Shown here piece by piece: positions 43,465-52,473 of a stretch of 64,000 bases of DNA (positions are counted from its first letter, which is position 1; every line of letters starts with the position of its first letter). The notes under the pieces are model-generated. The model searched no databases and had not been told where the DNA came from. It saw only the letters and a list, made by a program, of their open reading frames with translations. A program made the translations under genes and the position numbers. Where the stretch lies: the NCBI GenBank assembly GCA_023416735.1, contig JAEZGX010000014.1:62001-126000 (forward strand), in the 5' to 3' direction. The DNA comes from Verrucomicrobiota bacterium (lineage in GTDB: Bacteria > Verrucomicrobiota > Verrucomicrobiia > Opitutales > Opitutaceae).

Positions 43465-43896
43465 GTGAGTTTGACCGCCCGCCAGCAACAGCTTCTCGAC
43501 GATCTTCTGCTGGTTGACGACCCGCAGGAACGTCTCGCCGCCATCGTCGAGCGCGCCCGCCGCCGCCCTAAACTCTCCGCCGAACAACGCACGCCCCTCC
43601 ACCGCGTCCCCGGCTGCAGCTCCCACGTCTGGCTCGTTTCCGAACTCCGCGACGGCCGCTGCCACTTCCATCCCGACGCCGACTCTCCCGTTGTCCTCGG
43701 CCTCGTCACGCTCCTCACCGACTTCCACCACGATCTCACTCCCGCCGAACTCCTCGCCACCACCACCGACCCGCTCGAAACCCTCCAGCTCTCGCGCAAC
43801 TTGTCCCCGACGCGCCGCCACGGCCTGGCCGCCGTCCGCACTGCCCTCCGCGCCTTCGCCGCACAACAGCTCTCCTCTTCCAACTCTCAACCATGA
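43465..43896 (+). CDS. sufE: SufE-family sulfur acceptor protein
   Basis: SufE takes persulfide sulfur from a cysteine desulfurase for iron-sulfur cluster assembly. The 143-residue protein has the active-site segment VPGCSSHVWLV with Cys near 51, ADSPVVLGLVTLLTDF near 72, and the C-terminal LSPTRRHGLAAVRTAL. GTG start. It overlaps tatD by four bases (ATGA), so the two are translationally coupled. No sufBCDS genes are adjacent. Confidence 0.9.
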   Translation: MSLTARQQQLLDDLLLVDDPQERLAAIVERARRRPKLSAEQRTPLHRVPGCSSHVWLVSELRDGRCHFHPDADSPVVLGLVTLLTDFHHDLTPAELLATTTDPLETLQLSRNLSPTRRHGLAAVRTALRAFAAQQLSSSNSQP

Positions 43897-44783
43897 ACTC
43901 GGCGCCCGCGGCGCCGCTGTTCGACGCACACAACCACCTCCAAGACCCCTGGCTCGCCCCGCACCGCGCCCGCGTCCTCACCGATCTCGCCGCCCTCCCG
44001 ATCCGCGCCTGCGTCGTCAACGGCACCAGCGAACAAGACTGGCCCGACGTCACCACCCTCTGCTCCAATCCAAAACCCAAAACTCAAAACCCCCAAACCA
44101 TCCTCCTCCCCAGCTACGGTCTCCACCCTTGGAACGTCGGCAACGCCTCGGCCCACTGGCGCGACACCCTCCTCCGCACCCTCGAAAAAAATCCTCAGGC
44201 CTTCATCGGCGAAATCGGTCTCGATCGTTGGATCCTCGACCGCGCCCGCCCGGACGACCCTCGCCTCGCCGGCCTGCGCCGCGCGCCGCTCGACGACCAA
44301 CGCGACGCCTTCACCTGGCAACTCCGCCTCGCCACCGAGCGCAACCTCCCGATCACGATCCACTGCCTCGACGCCTGGGGTCCGCTCATCGAAATTCTCC
44401 GCGCCACTCCACTTCCCAGTCGCGGCTTCCTCCTCCACGCCTACGGCGGCTCCGCCGAACTCGCCCGCGACTTCGTCTCCCTGGGCGCTTACTTCTCCTT
44501 CAACGGCTATTTTCTCGGCGAACGCCAGTCCGCCAAACGCGAGGTCTTCCGCACGCTCCCGCTCGACCGCCTTCTCGTCGAAACCGACGCGCCGGCGATG
44601 CCCCTCCCCGCTTCCCATCGCACCCACGATCTCCCCGGGCTCGCCGACGGAAATCCGATCAATCACCCCGCCAATCTCGGCGCCGTTTACGCCGGCCTCG
44701 CCCAGCTCCGCAATCTTCCGCTTTCAGCTCTCACCGCCCAGGTCGCCGAAAATTTCAGCCGCCTCTTCGGCTTAATCCCGTAG
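43893..44783 (+). CDS. tatD: TatD-family metal-dependent hydrolase
   Basis: TatD enzymes are TIM-barrel metal hydrolases, in several cases 3'-5' DNA exonucleases. The 296-residue protein has the metal ligands in order: FDAHNHLQDPWL near 10, GEIGLDRW near 109, IHCLDAWG near 152, LLHAYGGSAELARDF near 180, and LLVETDAPAMPLP near 229. A linker near 59-68 (NPKPKTQNPQT) is encoded by a simple-word repeat. It overlaps the convergent tcdA gene by 12 bp. Confidence 0.92.
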   Translation: MNSAPAAPLFDAHNHLQDPWLAPHRARVLTDLAALPIRACVVNGTSEQDWPDVTTLCSNPKPKTQNPQTILLPSYGLHPWNVGNASAHWRDTLLRTLEKNPQAFIGEIGLDRWILDRARPDDPRLAGLRRAPLDDQRDAFTWQLRLATERNLPITIHCLDAWGPLIEILRATPLPSRGFLLHAYGGSAELARDFVSLGAYFSFNGYFLGERQSAKREVFRTLPLDRLLVETDAPAMPLPASHRTHDLPGLADGNPINHPANLGAVYAGLAQLRNLPLSALTAQVAENFSRLFGLIP

Positions 44784-45587
44784 CCCGCCAGCCGGCTCGC
44801 GCTCCGCCAACACCCGCACCACTTCTCCCGCCGCCGCCAGACCAAACACGCCCGTTACAAACGCCGCGGTCCCAAACCCGCTCGCGCAATCCAAGGCCGC
44901 CTCCGATCCCGGCTCGCGTTCACTCGAACACGTCCCATCCGCCCACGGAAACACCGGCTGCTCGCTCGACCACACACAGCGCACGCCCCAGTGCATCTTC
45001 CCGGTCTGCTCGCCATGCGCGAATCCGTGATCCTTCCGCAACTTCTTCCGCACCTGCCGCAGCAACTCATCGCCAAACGAATCCCCCAAATCCCCCACGC
45101 GCACCTGCGTCGCGTCGCGCTTTCCGCCCGCCCCGCCCACCGTCAACACCTCCATCCCTCGCCGCTTCGCCTCCGCAATCAGCAGCGCCTTGTTCGACAG
45201 CTTATCGATCGCATCCACCACGAAATCGAACCGCGTCCCCAACAACCGCTCCGCCGAGGCCGCCGTGAAAAACTCCGTTACCGCCTCCACGCGACACTCC
45301 GGATTGATCGCCCGTATCCGTTCCGCCAACACGTCCACTTTCGGCCGCCCAATCTGCCCGTCGAGCGCCGGCAACTGCCGGTTCACATTCGTCACACACA
45401 CGTCATCCAGGTCGATGATCGTCAACGCCCCCACCCCGCTCCGCGCCAATCCTTCCACAGTCCACGAACCCACGCCGCCCACCCCGACGACGCACACGTG
45501 CGCCGCGCGCAGTCGCTCCAGCCCCGCGCGGCCGACGAGCCGCCCCACCCCTCCAAATCGATCGAAGTAATCCGACTCTTCACTCAT
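44772..45587 (-). CDS. tcdA: tRNA threonylcarbamoyladenosine dehydratase
   Basis: TcdA (CsdL) cyclises threonylcarbamoyl-adenosine at position 37 of tRNAs in an ATP-dependent way. The 271-residue E1-like protein has the nucleotide loop VCVVGVGGVGSWTVEGLARS near 31-50 and LTIIDLDDVCVTNVNRQLPA after it. FDFVVDAIDKLSNKALLIA lies near 117, and a C-terminal hydrophobic helix (FVTGVFGLAAAGEVVRVL) is present. The start at 45587 is used since the upstream open frame is antisense to the DUF1080 gene. Confidence 0.94.
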   Translation of the reverse strand: MSEESDYFDRFGGVGRLVGRAGLERLRAAHVCVVGVGGVGSWTVEGLARSGVGALTIIDLDDVCVTNVNRQLPALDGQIGRPKVDVLAERIRAINPECRVEAVTEFFTAASAERLLGTRFDFVVDAIDKLSNKALLIAEAKRRGMEVLTVGGAGGKRDATQVRVGDLGDSFGDELLRQVRKKLRKDHGFAHGEQTGKMHWGVRCVWSSEQPVFPWADGTCSSEREPGSEAALDCASGFGTAAFVTGVFGLAAAGEVVRVLAEREPAGGLRD

Positions 45588-45635
45588 TCCCCCTAGCGAG
45601 AACCGCTCCTTCGTTCCTCGCAACTTCTCCTTCCC

Positions 45636-46352
45636 ATGCGCCACCCCTCGCTCCTCCTTGTTTTTTTCATCGTCGCATCCGCGCCCCTCTTTTCCGCCCA
45701 ACCGCCCTCCATCCCACCCGCCAACGATTCCGGCTTCACCCCGATCTTCGACGGCCGCACCCTCACCAACTGGGATGGCGACCCCAAATACTGGCGCGTC
45801 GAAGACGGCCATCTCGTCGGCGAAATCACCCCCGAAACCCTCGTCCAGCGAAACACCTTCATCATCTGGCGCGGCGGCACACCGGCCGACTTCGAACTCA
45901 AACTCGATTATCGCGTCACGCCCGGCGGCAACAGCGGGATCAACTATCGCAGTATCCAACTCGCGGATGCGCCGTGGTCGCTCGCCGGCTATCAAGCCGA
46001 CATCGACAGCGCCGACCGCTGGATCGGACAAAATTACGAGGAGCGCGGCCGCACCTTCCTCGCCCTCCGCGGCCAGATGGTCCGCGTCAACGAGAGCGGC
46101 CAGCCTCAACTCCTCGCCTCCCTCGGCGACCCCGAAACGCTCAAATCCCACGTCAAAACCGACGACTGGAATTCCTACCACCTCATCATCCGCGGCAATA
46201 TCCTCACTCACATCGTCAACGGCCACGTCATGAGCATCGTCATCGATGACGACCCGAAAAATCGCCGCTTCGACGGCCTCATCGGCGTGCAAGTGCACGT
46301 CGGCCCGCCCATGAAAATCGAATACCGCAACATCCGCCTGAAAACCTTCTAG
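45636..46352 (+). CDS. Secreted 3-keto-disaccharide hydrolase (DUF1080)
   Basis: DUF1080 proteins adopt a concanavalin-like fold and cleave 3-keto glycosides; they are abundant in Verrucomicrobiota and Planctomycetota. The 238-residue protein has a signal peptide (about 1-22) and the family start FTPIFDGRTLTNWDGDPKYW. It continues with WRVEDGHLVGEITPETLVQR, FELKLDYRVTPGGNSGINYR and the C-terminal PMKIEYRNIRLKTF. Substrate unknown. Confidence 0.9.
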   Translation: MRHPSLLLVFFIVASAPLFSAQPPSIPPANDSGFTPIFDGRTLTNWDGDPKYWRVEDGHLVGEITPETLVQRNTFIIWRGGTPADFELKLDYRVTPGGNSGINYRSIQLADAPWSLAGYQADIDSADRWIGQNYEERGRTFLALRGQMVRVNESGQPQLLASLGDPETLKSHVKTDDWNSYHLIIRGNILTHIVNGHVMSIVIDDDPKNRRFDGLIGVQVHVGPPMKIEYRNIRLKTF

Positions 46353-46387
46353 ACCGCGTTCGCGATCGCTCCTCAACGCCTCACCCC

Positions 46388-46675
46388 ATGCTCACCATCC
46401 ACGTCCACATTCACGTTCTCCGCGAACACCTCGAAGCCTTCATCGCCGCCACCCTCGCCAACGCCCGTGCCAGCCGGCAGGAACCCGGCATCGCCCGTTT
46501 CGACCTCCTTCAACAAGCCGACGACCCCACCCGCTTCGTTCTCGTCGAAGCCTACCGCACACCAGACGCTCCCGGTGCCCACAAGGAAACCACTCACTAC
46601 GCCATCTGGCGCGACACCGTCGCCCCCATGATGGCCTCCCCGCGCACGAGCACCAAGTTCCTCGCCGTCGACTAA
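46388..46675 (+). CDS. Antibiotic-biosynthesis-monooxygenase-domain (quinol monooxygenase-like) protein
   Basis: The 95-residue ferredoxin-like protein has the ABM domain signature: IHVHIHVLREHLEAFIAATL, ARASRQEPGIARFDLLQQAD, RFVLVEAYRTPDAPGAHKET and HYAIWRDTVAPMM. Such small dimers include YgiN and LsrG-like proteins, which act on quinols or autoinducer-2 phosphate. It lies between a DUF1080 gene and an alcohol dehydrogenase gene, and short gaps suggest co-transcription with both. The exact substrate cannot be assigned. Confidence 0.85.
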   Translation: MLTIHVHIHVLREHLEAFIAATLANARASRQEPGIARFDLLQQADDPTRFVLVEAYRTPDAPGAHKETTHYAIWRDTVAPMMASPRTSTKFLAVD

Positions 46676-46720
46676 CTCGTCACGGCGGATAATTTCACGC
46701 CCTGTCCTCCGCTGGCCTCT

Positions 46721-47875
46721 ATGCCTTTCGAATTCGCCACCGCCAACCGCATCGTCTTCGGCCCTGGCACGCTCAGCCAACTCGCGCCCGCCGCGCGCGA
46801 GCTCGGACGCCGCCCGCTCGTCGTCACTGGTCGCAACCCTTCCCGCGCCCAACGTCTCCTCGACTTGCTCGCTTCCGCGCAACTCCCCGCGCGCACCTTC
46901 TCCATCGGCTACGAACCCACCACCGACGACATCACTCGTGCCGTTGCCGACGCGCGCGAGCACCACTGCGATTTCGTCATCGGTTTCGGCGGCGGCAGCG
47001 CCCTCGATTCCGCCAAAGCCATCGCCGCCCTTCTCACCAACTCCGGCAACCTCCACGATTACCTCGAAGTGATCGGCCGCGCCCAACCGCTCCCATATCC
47101 CGCCGCCCGCTGTATCGCCATTCCAACTACCGCCGGCACCGGCTCCGAGGTCACCCGCAACGCCGTCCTCTCCTCCCCCACGCACCGCGTCAAAGTCTCC
47201 CTCCGCAGCCCGCACATGCTGCCGCAGCTCGCACTCGTCGACCCGGAACTTACCTACGATCTCCCAGCCGTCCTCACCGCGACCACCGGCCTCGACGCCC
47301 TCACCCAACTTATCGAACCTTACGTTTCCTCCCGCGCCAACCCGCTCACCGACGCACTCTGCATCCAAGGTCTCCGACGCGCCGCCCCTTCGCTCCGCCG
47401 CGCCGTTGAAAACGGACGCGACCCTTCCGCCCGCGAAGACATGTCACTCGCCAGTCTCTTCGGCGGACTCGCCCTCGCCAACGCCGGCCTCGGCGCCGTC
47501 CACGGTTTCGCCGGCCCACTCGGCGGCATGTTTCCCGCCCCGCACGGCGCGCTCTGCGCCGCCCTCCTTCCCCACGTCATCGAAGCTAACCTCGCCGCGC
47601 TTCAATCCCGCGCCCCCAATCACCCGTCACTCGCCCGCTACGACGAACTCGCTCGCGTCGTGACCGCCCAGCCCCACGCCACCGCTCCCGACCTTCTTCG
47701 CTGGACGCACGATCTTCTCGCCGCCCTCGAGATCCCGCGTCTCTCGAGCTACGGCATCACCCCCGCCGACTTTCCCTCCATCGTCGAAGCTGCCTCCCGC
47801 GCGAGTAGCATGAAAGCCAACCCGCTCGCGCTCACCCCCGCCGAACTTAGCGCCATTCTCACCCGCGCGACGTAA
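46721..47875 (+). CDS. Iron-containing alcohol dehydrogenase
   Basis: Group III dehydrogenase oxidising alcohols with NAD(P). The 384-residue protein has VIGFGGGSALDSAKAIAALL near 86-105 for nucleotide binding. Metal-site regions are TATTGLDALTQLIEPYVSSR near 185, GAVHGFAGPLGGMFPAPHGA near 258 (with two His), and LLPHV. The DALTQ motif has Gln where many members have His; this variant is common in the maleylacetate-reductase-like subgroup. It overlaps the convergent nadR-like gene by 17 bp. Confidence 0.9.
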   Translation: MPFEFATANRIVFGPGTLSQLAPAARELGRRPLVVTGRNPSRAQRLLDLLASAQLPARTFSIGYEPTTDDITRAVADAREHHCDFVIGFGGGSALDSAKAIAALLTNSGNLHDYLEVIGRAQPLPYPAARCIAIPTTAGTGSEVTRNAVLSSPTHRVKVSLRSPHMLPQLALVDPELTYDLPAVLTATTGLDALTQLIEPYVSSRANPLTDALCIQGLRRAAPSLRRAVENGRDPSAREDMSLASLFGGLALANAGLGAVHGFAGPLGGMFPAPHGALCAALLPHVIEANLAALQSRAPNHPSLARYDELARVVTAQPHATAPDLLRWTHDLLAALEIPRLSSYGITPADFPSIVEAASRASSMKANPLALTPAELSAILTRAT

Positions 47876-48416
47876 GCAATTTCTCCACCGCTTCGATCGC
47901 CGCGCGCTCCCGCTTCTCCCATCCGCCGCGGATCTCCACAAATGGGAGGCCCCGCCGCTCCACCGCCCCGCGCCACACCCGCGCCGCTTTCGCGCGATCC
48001 TCCGGTTCCGGAAAACACCGCGCCGGATCGGGCTCGAACGGCACATCCGCCTCGAGCAACAGATACAGCGCATAGTTCCGACACCGCTTCTCCGCCCCGC
48101 GCCGCACCTCGTCCGGACATGTCCCATACAAGAGGTCGCTCCACAACATCGTCGTCAACGCCTCCGTATCACAAATCACAATACGCTCTCCTTTCGCTTC
48201 CGCCGCGAGCACCACCTCATCTTCCCGCCGCCACTGCTCGCGCGCGATCGGCGCCATGTCCTCCAACCCGATCACTCCCTGCGCATCCCAAAACTCCCGC
48301 GCATACTCCGGCACCCAGCTCACGCCGAAATGCCGCGCCAGCCGCTCCGCCAGCCGGGTCTTCCCGGTCGACTCGGTGCCAAACACCGCCACCCGCTTCA
48401 CCGCACTTCCGCTCAC
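47859..48416 (-). CDS. NadR-type ribosylnicotinamide kinase (AAA ATPase)
   Basis: The 185-residue protein has Walker A VFGTESTGKTRLAERLARHF near 10-29, VPEYAREFWDAQG near 34, and ICDTEALTTMLWSDLLYGTC near 84. These are features of the C-terminal kinase domain of NadR, which phosphorylates nicotinamide riboside to NMN. The NMN adenylyltransferase domain of NadR is absent. The GTG start overlaps the pnuC stop (GTGA), making a salvage operon pnuC-nadR(kinase). Confidence 0.85.
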   Translation of the reverse strand: MSGSAVKRVAVFGTESTGKTRLAERLARHFGVSWVPEYAREFWDAQGVIGLEDMAPIAREQWRREDEVVLAAEAKGERIVICDTEALTTMLWSDLLYGTCPDEVRRGAEKRCRNYALYLLLEADVPFEPDPARCFPEPEDRAKAARVWRGAVERRGLPFVEIRGGWEKRERAAIEAVEKLLTSRG

Positions 48417-49069
48417 TGCCGCACCCCCAATCCGCGTCCATCCGTGCTCATTCGTGGTTCACTTTCATCCGTCGCATTCCCTTTTCCCAGACTTCTCCGC
48501 CACGCCCGATTCCCCGCCGCCGCCATCACGAAAAAGATCACATACAACCCCGCCGTCAGCCGCAGGTCCTTCGCCCAATACACGCCGATCGCCACCACGT
48601 TCACGATCATCCATCCCGCCCAACACTCGACTCGCTTCCGCGCCTGCCACCATTGCGCGATCAAACTGAACACCAAAATAAACGCGTCCCAATGCGGCAG
48701 CGCCGCATCCGTGTTCCGTCGCATCAACTCCCCCCACGCCCCTGTCGCGACCAACCCCGCCGCACTCCACCCCACCACCGCCCGCGTCCGCAGTTTCGTC
48801 ACAGGCAACATCGTTCGTTGCAGGCCGGAGTCTCCAACGTCGCCGCCACCCGCTCTTCCGCCCATCAGCCAATGCCACCACCCATACGCCTGTATCCCGA
48901 AAAAGAATACCTGCAGCAGCGCGTCCGAATACAGCTTCGCTTCGAAAAACACCCACGCATACACCGACACCTGCACGAGCCCCACCGGCCAGCCCCAAAC
49001 ATTCTGCCGGATCATCAGCGCGACGCCGATCACCCCCAACACCGTGCCAATGATTTCATAAACCGACAT
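48413..49069 (-). CDS. pnuC: Nicotinamide riboside transporter PnuC
   Basis: PnuC imports nicotinamide riboside by facilitated diffusion, trapped by phosphorylation. The 218-residue protein has seven membrane helices and the family motifs NVWGWPVGLVQVSVYAWVFF near 24-43, ALLQVFFFGIQAYGWWHWL near 50-68, HWDAFILVFSLIAQWWQARK, and ECWAGWMIVNVVAIGVYWAK. The partner kinase overlaps at the 3' end. Confidence 0.93.
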   Translation of the reverse strand: MSVYEIIGTVLGVIGVALMIRQNVWGWPVGLVQVSVYAWVFFEAKLYSDALLQVFFFGIQAYGWWHWLMGGRAGGGDVGDSGLQRTMLPVTKLRTRAVVGWSAAGLVATGAWGELMRRNTDAALPHWDAFILVFSLIAQWWQARKRVECWAGWMIVNVVAIGVYWAKDLRLTAGLYVIFFVMAAAGNRAWRRSLGKGNATDESEPRMSTDGRGLGVRQ

Positions 49070-49119
49070 TATCCGCTGTCATTCCGGGAAGCTCCCGCCG
49101 TGGCAATCCCCGTATTCGC

Positions 49120-49184
49120 CCACCGAGGCACCAAGACACAAAGGTCCGACAACCCCTCTCCTCCGTGTCTCTGTGCCTCTGTGG
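49120..49184. repeat. Dispersed palindromic repeat (CCACAGAGGCACAGAGACAC type)
   Basis: Arms CCACCGAGGCACCAAGACAC at 49120 and the complement of CCACAGAGGCACAGAGACAC ending at 49184 form a 25-bp imperfect stem (20 of 25 pairs) with a 15-nt loop. This wording belongs to a palindromic repeat family that I recall from several bacterial phyla, including Planctomycetota and Verrucomicrobiota. It fills the hslO-pnuC spacer. Confidence 0.75.
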
Positions 49185-49206
49185 TTAAACCCGATCCCAC
49201 CTCCAA

Positions 49207-50007
49207 TCACTCCTCCGCCACAAACGCCTCCAACGCCTCCCGCGTGATCGCATAACGCGCCCCGCACCGCGGACACCGGATCTCGATCTTCTCCTCCTCG
49301 CCAAACAATCCGTCCGGATCGTGCCGCATCGTCGGCGCCAGCACTTCCAGCATCCGCTCCTGATTGCACCCGCAGTGCCAGCGATACACGCGCGTCTCCA
49401 TCGGCACCAGCGTCTCCGCGTCATCCAGTTTTCTCACCTGCTCCACGTCGAGGGCGTGCAGCCAGCCCACGTCGCAATCCGGGTGCTCCGTCACCATCGC
49501 GAATTCCTCCTCGCTCAACTGAAAATACCGCGCCGCCCGCTGCTCGCTCTGCGCATAAAACTTCTCTGCCGCTTCGATCGGATTCCCGCCTTTGAAACTC
49601 ACCGTGCTCCGGCGCTTCTCTCCCCGCCCGCGCACCACGTCCGCGTAAAACAGATTCTCCGGCATCTCCTTCACGTTCTCCTCAAACACCCGCCCCGCGA
49701 CCGCGCCGAGTTCGTTGTCGCCAATCAGAAACAGGTTCAGCAAGGGCTGCTGAAAATTAATCGTCCACGCCGTCAGCTCATTCCGCGGCCGCGACGCGCA
49801 ATGCAGCACGAACGCCGCGAGCGCCTTCTTGAACAACGCATCCGCTTCCGGCGCCGGCCGAATCTGATGCTTCCCGAGATGCAAATAATAATCGACGAAC
49901 AGGTCTCCAAACTCCGCCCGCGCCAATAGCACATTACGGCTTCGCACAAAAAACGTGCCCACCTCCATTCCAGCGTCGTTCAAATTCGGGGGAGTAATTT
50001 CCGGCAT
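49207..50007 (-). CDS. hslO: Redox-regulated chaperone Hsp33
   Basis: Hsp33 is activated by oxidation of a four-cysteine zinc site and holds unfolding proteins under oxidative stress. The 266-residue protein has the N-terminal fold with RNELTAWTINFQQPLLNLFL near 90. The C-terminal zinc site is built from HCGC near 213 and CPRC near 245. Spacing is as in the family (CxC...CxxC). The ATG at 50007 is preferred over an earlier in-frame codon at 50031. Confidence 0.94.
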   Translation of the reverse strand: MPEITPPNLNDAGMEVGTFFVRSRNVLLARAEFGDLFVDYYLHLGKHQIRPAPEADALFKKALAAFVLHCASRPRNELTAWTINFQQPLLNLFLIGDNELGAVAGRVFEENVKEMPENLFYADVVRGRGEKRRSTVSFKGGNPIEAAEKFYAQSEQRAARYFQLSEEEFAMVTEHPDCDVGWLHALDVEQVRKLDDAETLVPMETRVYRWHCGCNQERMLEVLAPTMRHDPDGLFGEEEKIEIRCPRCGARYAITREALEAFVAEE

Positions 50008-50184
50008 GGCGCGAAACGTTGCGCTCCTCACCGGTTTGTCGAGCCCCGCGCCCCTTTCTCACCGCAGCTCGCCCCGCAAATTCCCGCATCCGTCCCCACT
50101 GCATTGCAGGTTGCCCGTTTTTTTTGCGCCGTTCCTCCCGAGCGTCCTCGCTCCGCATTCCCCCTGCGCCCCTTTCCCTGATCC

Positions 50185-51321
50185 ATGCTCCCCCCCCACG
50201 CTCTCCTCTCGCGGACGGCCGTCGCCTTCGCCCTGCTCCTCTCCGCCGCCGCGCCGGCCGCCGCGTTCACCGTCGCCCCTAATCTCACGGTCAACGGCGA
50301 CATTCGTCTCCGCTACGAATCCGACTGGGATTCCCGTAACGCCGCCGGCGTCCGCCGCCTCGATCGCGACCGCGCCCGCTACCGCCTCCGCGCCACCGCC
50401 AACTACAAGTTCAGCGACGCGTGGTCCTTCGGCGCGCGCGTTCGCACCGGCAACACCCACAGCCAGCAATCGCCGCATCTCACTTTCCACGCGGACGACG
50501 GATCTCCGTCCGACGACGTGCAGCTCTCCCTCGATCGCTACTTCCTCCAGTTCAAAGAGCGCAACACCACCGCCTGGCTCGGCCGCATCTCTTCGCCTTT
50601 CTGGCAGCAGAACGAGTTGTTCTGGGACGAAGACATCACCCCGACCGGCATCGCGGCCTCGTTCAACACCAAGCACGGCGAAAACACCCTCACCTCCACG
50701 CTCGGCGCCTTCGCCCTGCCCGACGGAGCCAACCACCTCCACGGCGGCCTCTACGCCGCCCAGCTCAAATACGTCATCTCGGCGAAACCATCCCAACTCA
50801 CCTTCGCCGCCGGTCTCCATGCCTTCGAAGGCAAATCCGGCGCCCGCTTCCTCCGCAATCGCAACGGCGAACGCGACTACCTCGTCGGCGTCCTCAACGC
50901 CCAATGGTCCACGCCCGTCGGCGATCGTCCTCTCGCCCTCGGCGTCGACGTTTTCCACAACTTCAAAGACTACAGCGCCGCCGAGGTCGCGCCGTTCCCT
51001 GTCAACCAGCGCGACGAGACGCTCGGCTACGTCTTCTCCGCCACCTACGGTCAATTGAGAAACCCGCGCGACTGGTTCGTCGGCTACTACTACGCCCACA
51101 TCGAAACCTTCGCGACCAACGCCTCCTACGCCCAAGACGACTGGGCGCGTTTCGGCACCGGCCCGCAATCCGACCTCACCGATATCAAGGGTTCCGAGTT
51201 CCGCGTCGCTTACGCGATCACCAAGGACCTCAACGTCATGGCCCGCCTCTTCCTCGTCGAAGCCATCACGAGCAATCAGGACGCCAAACGCTTCCGCCTC
51301 GACCTGAACTGGAAGTTCTAA
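50185..51321 (+). CDS. Putative outer-membrane porin
   Basis: The 378-residue protein has a signal peptide (about 1-26, AFALLLSAAAPAAAF) and a beta-barrel pattern of alternating aromatic strands. It starts NLTVNGDIRLRYESDWDSRN and ends LDLNWKF, with the terminal Phe typical of BamA-dependent barrels. It matches the putative porin family found next to catabolic or secreted-enzyme genes. Substrate unknown. The transglutaminase-like gene follows by 12 bp. Confidence 0.85.
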   Translation: MLPPHALLSRTAVAFALLLSAAAPAAAFTVAPNLTVNGDIRLRYESDWDSRNAAGVRRLDRDRARYRLRATANYKFSDAWSFGARVRTGNTHSQQSPHLTFHADDGSPSDDVQLSLDRYFLQFKERNTTAWLGRISSPFWQQNELFWDEDITPTGIAASFNTKHGENTLTSTLGAFALPDGANHLHGGLYAAQLKYVISAKPSQLTFAAGLHAFEGKSGARFLRNRNGERDYLVGVLNAQWSTPVGDRPLALGVDVFHNFKDYSAAEVAPFPVNQRDETLGYVFSATYGQLRNPRDWFVGYYYAHIETFATNASYAQDDWARFGTGPQSDLTDIKGSEFRVAYAITKDLNVMARLFLVEAITSNQDAKRFRLDLNWKF

Positions 51322-51333
51322 GCCTCACACCCC

Positions 51334-52386
51334 ATGAAACTCCCCGCCGCCCTCGCCCTCGCCTTCTGCGCCGCAACGTTCCTCCACGCGAACGTGCCCG
51401 CCGAATCCGTCCGCACCTACCAGGTCCGCCAAACCGTCACCCTCTCCGACATCCCCGCCAACGCGAAATCCGTCAAATGGTGGATCGCCATCCCCGACGA
51501 CGAGCGCTTCCAGGAAGTCCTCGACTTCTCCGTCAGCTCCGCCCCCGGTCCGTGGAAAATCGTCACCGATCCCGACCGCGGCAATCGCTTCATGCTCGTC
51601 GAGGTCGAAAATCCCTCCGCGCCGTCGCTCGCTTCCCAAATCGAATTCACGCTCCGCCGCCGGCCCGTGTTCGTCGACATCAACCCTGCCCAGGTCGGCC
51701 CAATCACCGACTCGCACCGCCGTCTCTTCGCCGACGACCTCCGGCTCGACGCTCCGCACATGCAGGTCACGCCGCGCATCGAAAAGATGGCGAACGACGC
51801 CTGCGGTCCCGAAACCAACGTCGCCCTCCAGGCCCGCCTTCTGCTCGGCGCCGTCGCCAACCTCACCGATCACTACTCGAAAGATTCCTCCAAACCGAAA
51901 AGCGGCGTGGGCGACGCCGAGGTCTGCCTCAACACCGGTGGCGGCACCTGCACCAACATGCATTCGCTCTTCATCGCCCTCGCCCGCGCCCGCGGCATCC
52001 CCGCGCGTCTCCAGATGGGTTACCGCCTGCGCGAGCCCAACGAGGGCAAGGAAACCGATCCGGGCTACCGCTGCTGGGCCGAGTATTTCGTTCCCAACTA
52101 CGGCTGGGTCCCCACCGACATCGTCGAAGCCGACGATCCCAAGGGTCTCGGTCGCGACCGCTGGTTCACCGGCCTGACCGAACGCCGCCTCTGGCTCAAC
52201 CAAGGCCGTGAGTTCAATCTCGCGGGTCGCGCAGTCACCGAGAAACGCGTCAACACCATGGTCATCGGCTACGCCGAGATCGATGGCGTTGAAGCCCGCG
52301 TGATTCCCGAAGGCGATCTCCCCGCCCAACTCACCCGCACCGTCTTCTACACTGAACTGAAACCCGCCACCGTCGCCGCGCGTTAG
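51334..52386 (+). CDS. Secreted transglutaminase-like protein with altered catalytic triad
   Basis: The 350-residue protein has a signal peptide (MKLPAALALAFCAATFLHA) and a transglutaminase-core fold. The nucleophile Cys is in NTGGGTCTNMHSLFIALARA near 208. The His of the family motif (HxW, as in GYHCWAEFYVPGYGW) is Arg here: GYRCWAEYFVPNYGWVPTD near 246. The Asp is kept in VPTD. The His-to-Arg change is a single codon (CGC). It probably has no protease/transglutaminase activity and may bind peptides instead. Confidence 0.85.
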   Translation: MKLPAALALAFCAATFLHANVPAESVRTYQVRQTVTLSDIPANAKSVKWWIAIPDDERFQEVLDFSVSSAPGPWKIVTDPDRGNRFMLVEVENPSAPSLASQIEFTLRRRPVFVDINPAQVGPITDSHRRLFADDLRLDAPHMQVTPRIEKMANDACGPETNVALQARLLLGAVANLTDHYSKDSSKPKSGVGDAEVCLNTGGGTCTNMHSLFIALARARGIPARLQMGYRLREPNEGKETDPGYRCWAEYFVPNYGWVPTDIVEADDPKGLGRDRWFTGLTERRLWLNQGREFNLAGRAVTEKRVNTMVIGYAEIDGVEARVIPEGDLPAQLTRTVFYTELKPATVAAR

Positions 52387-52473
52387 TGCAGTCTGGTCTT
52401 GTGCCTTCACCGCGGCCACTCGGCCGCGGTTTCTTTTTTTTGCACATCGAACGTCCTTCGCCAGCGTTTCGTC

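Noticed and set aside
45588..46376. N-terminal extension of the tcdA frame
   Set aside because: It is antisense to the DUF1080 gene at 45636-46352; TcdA starts at 45587.
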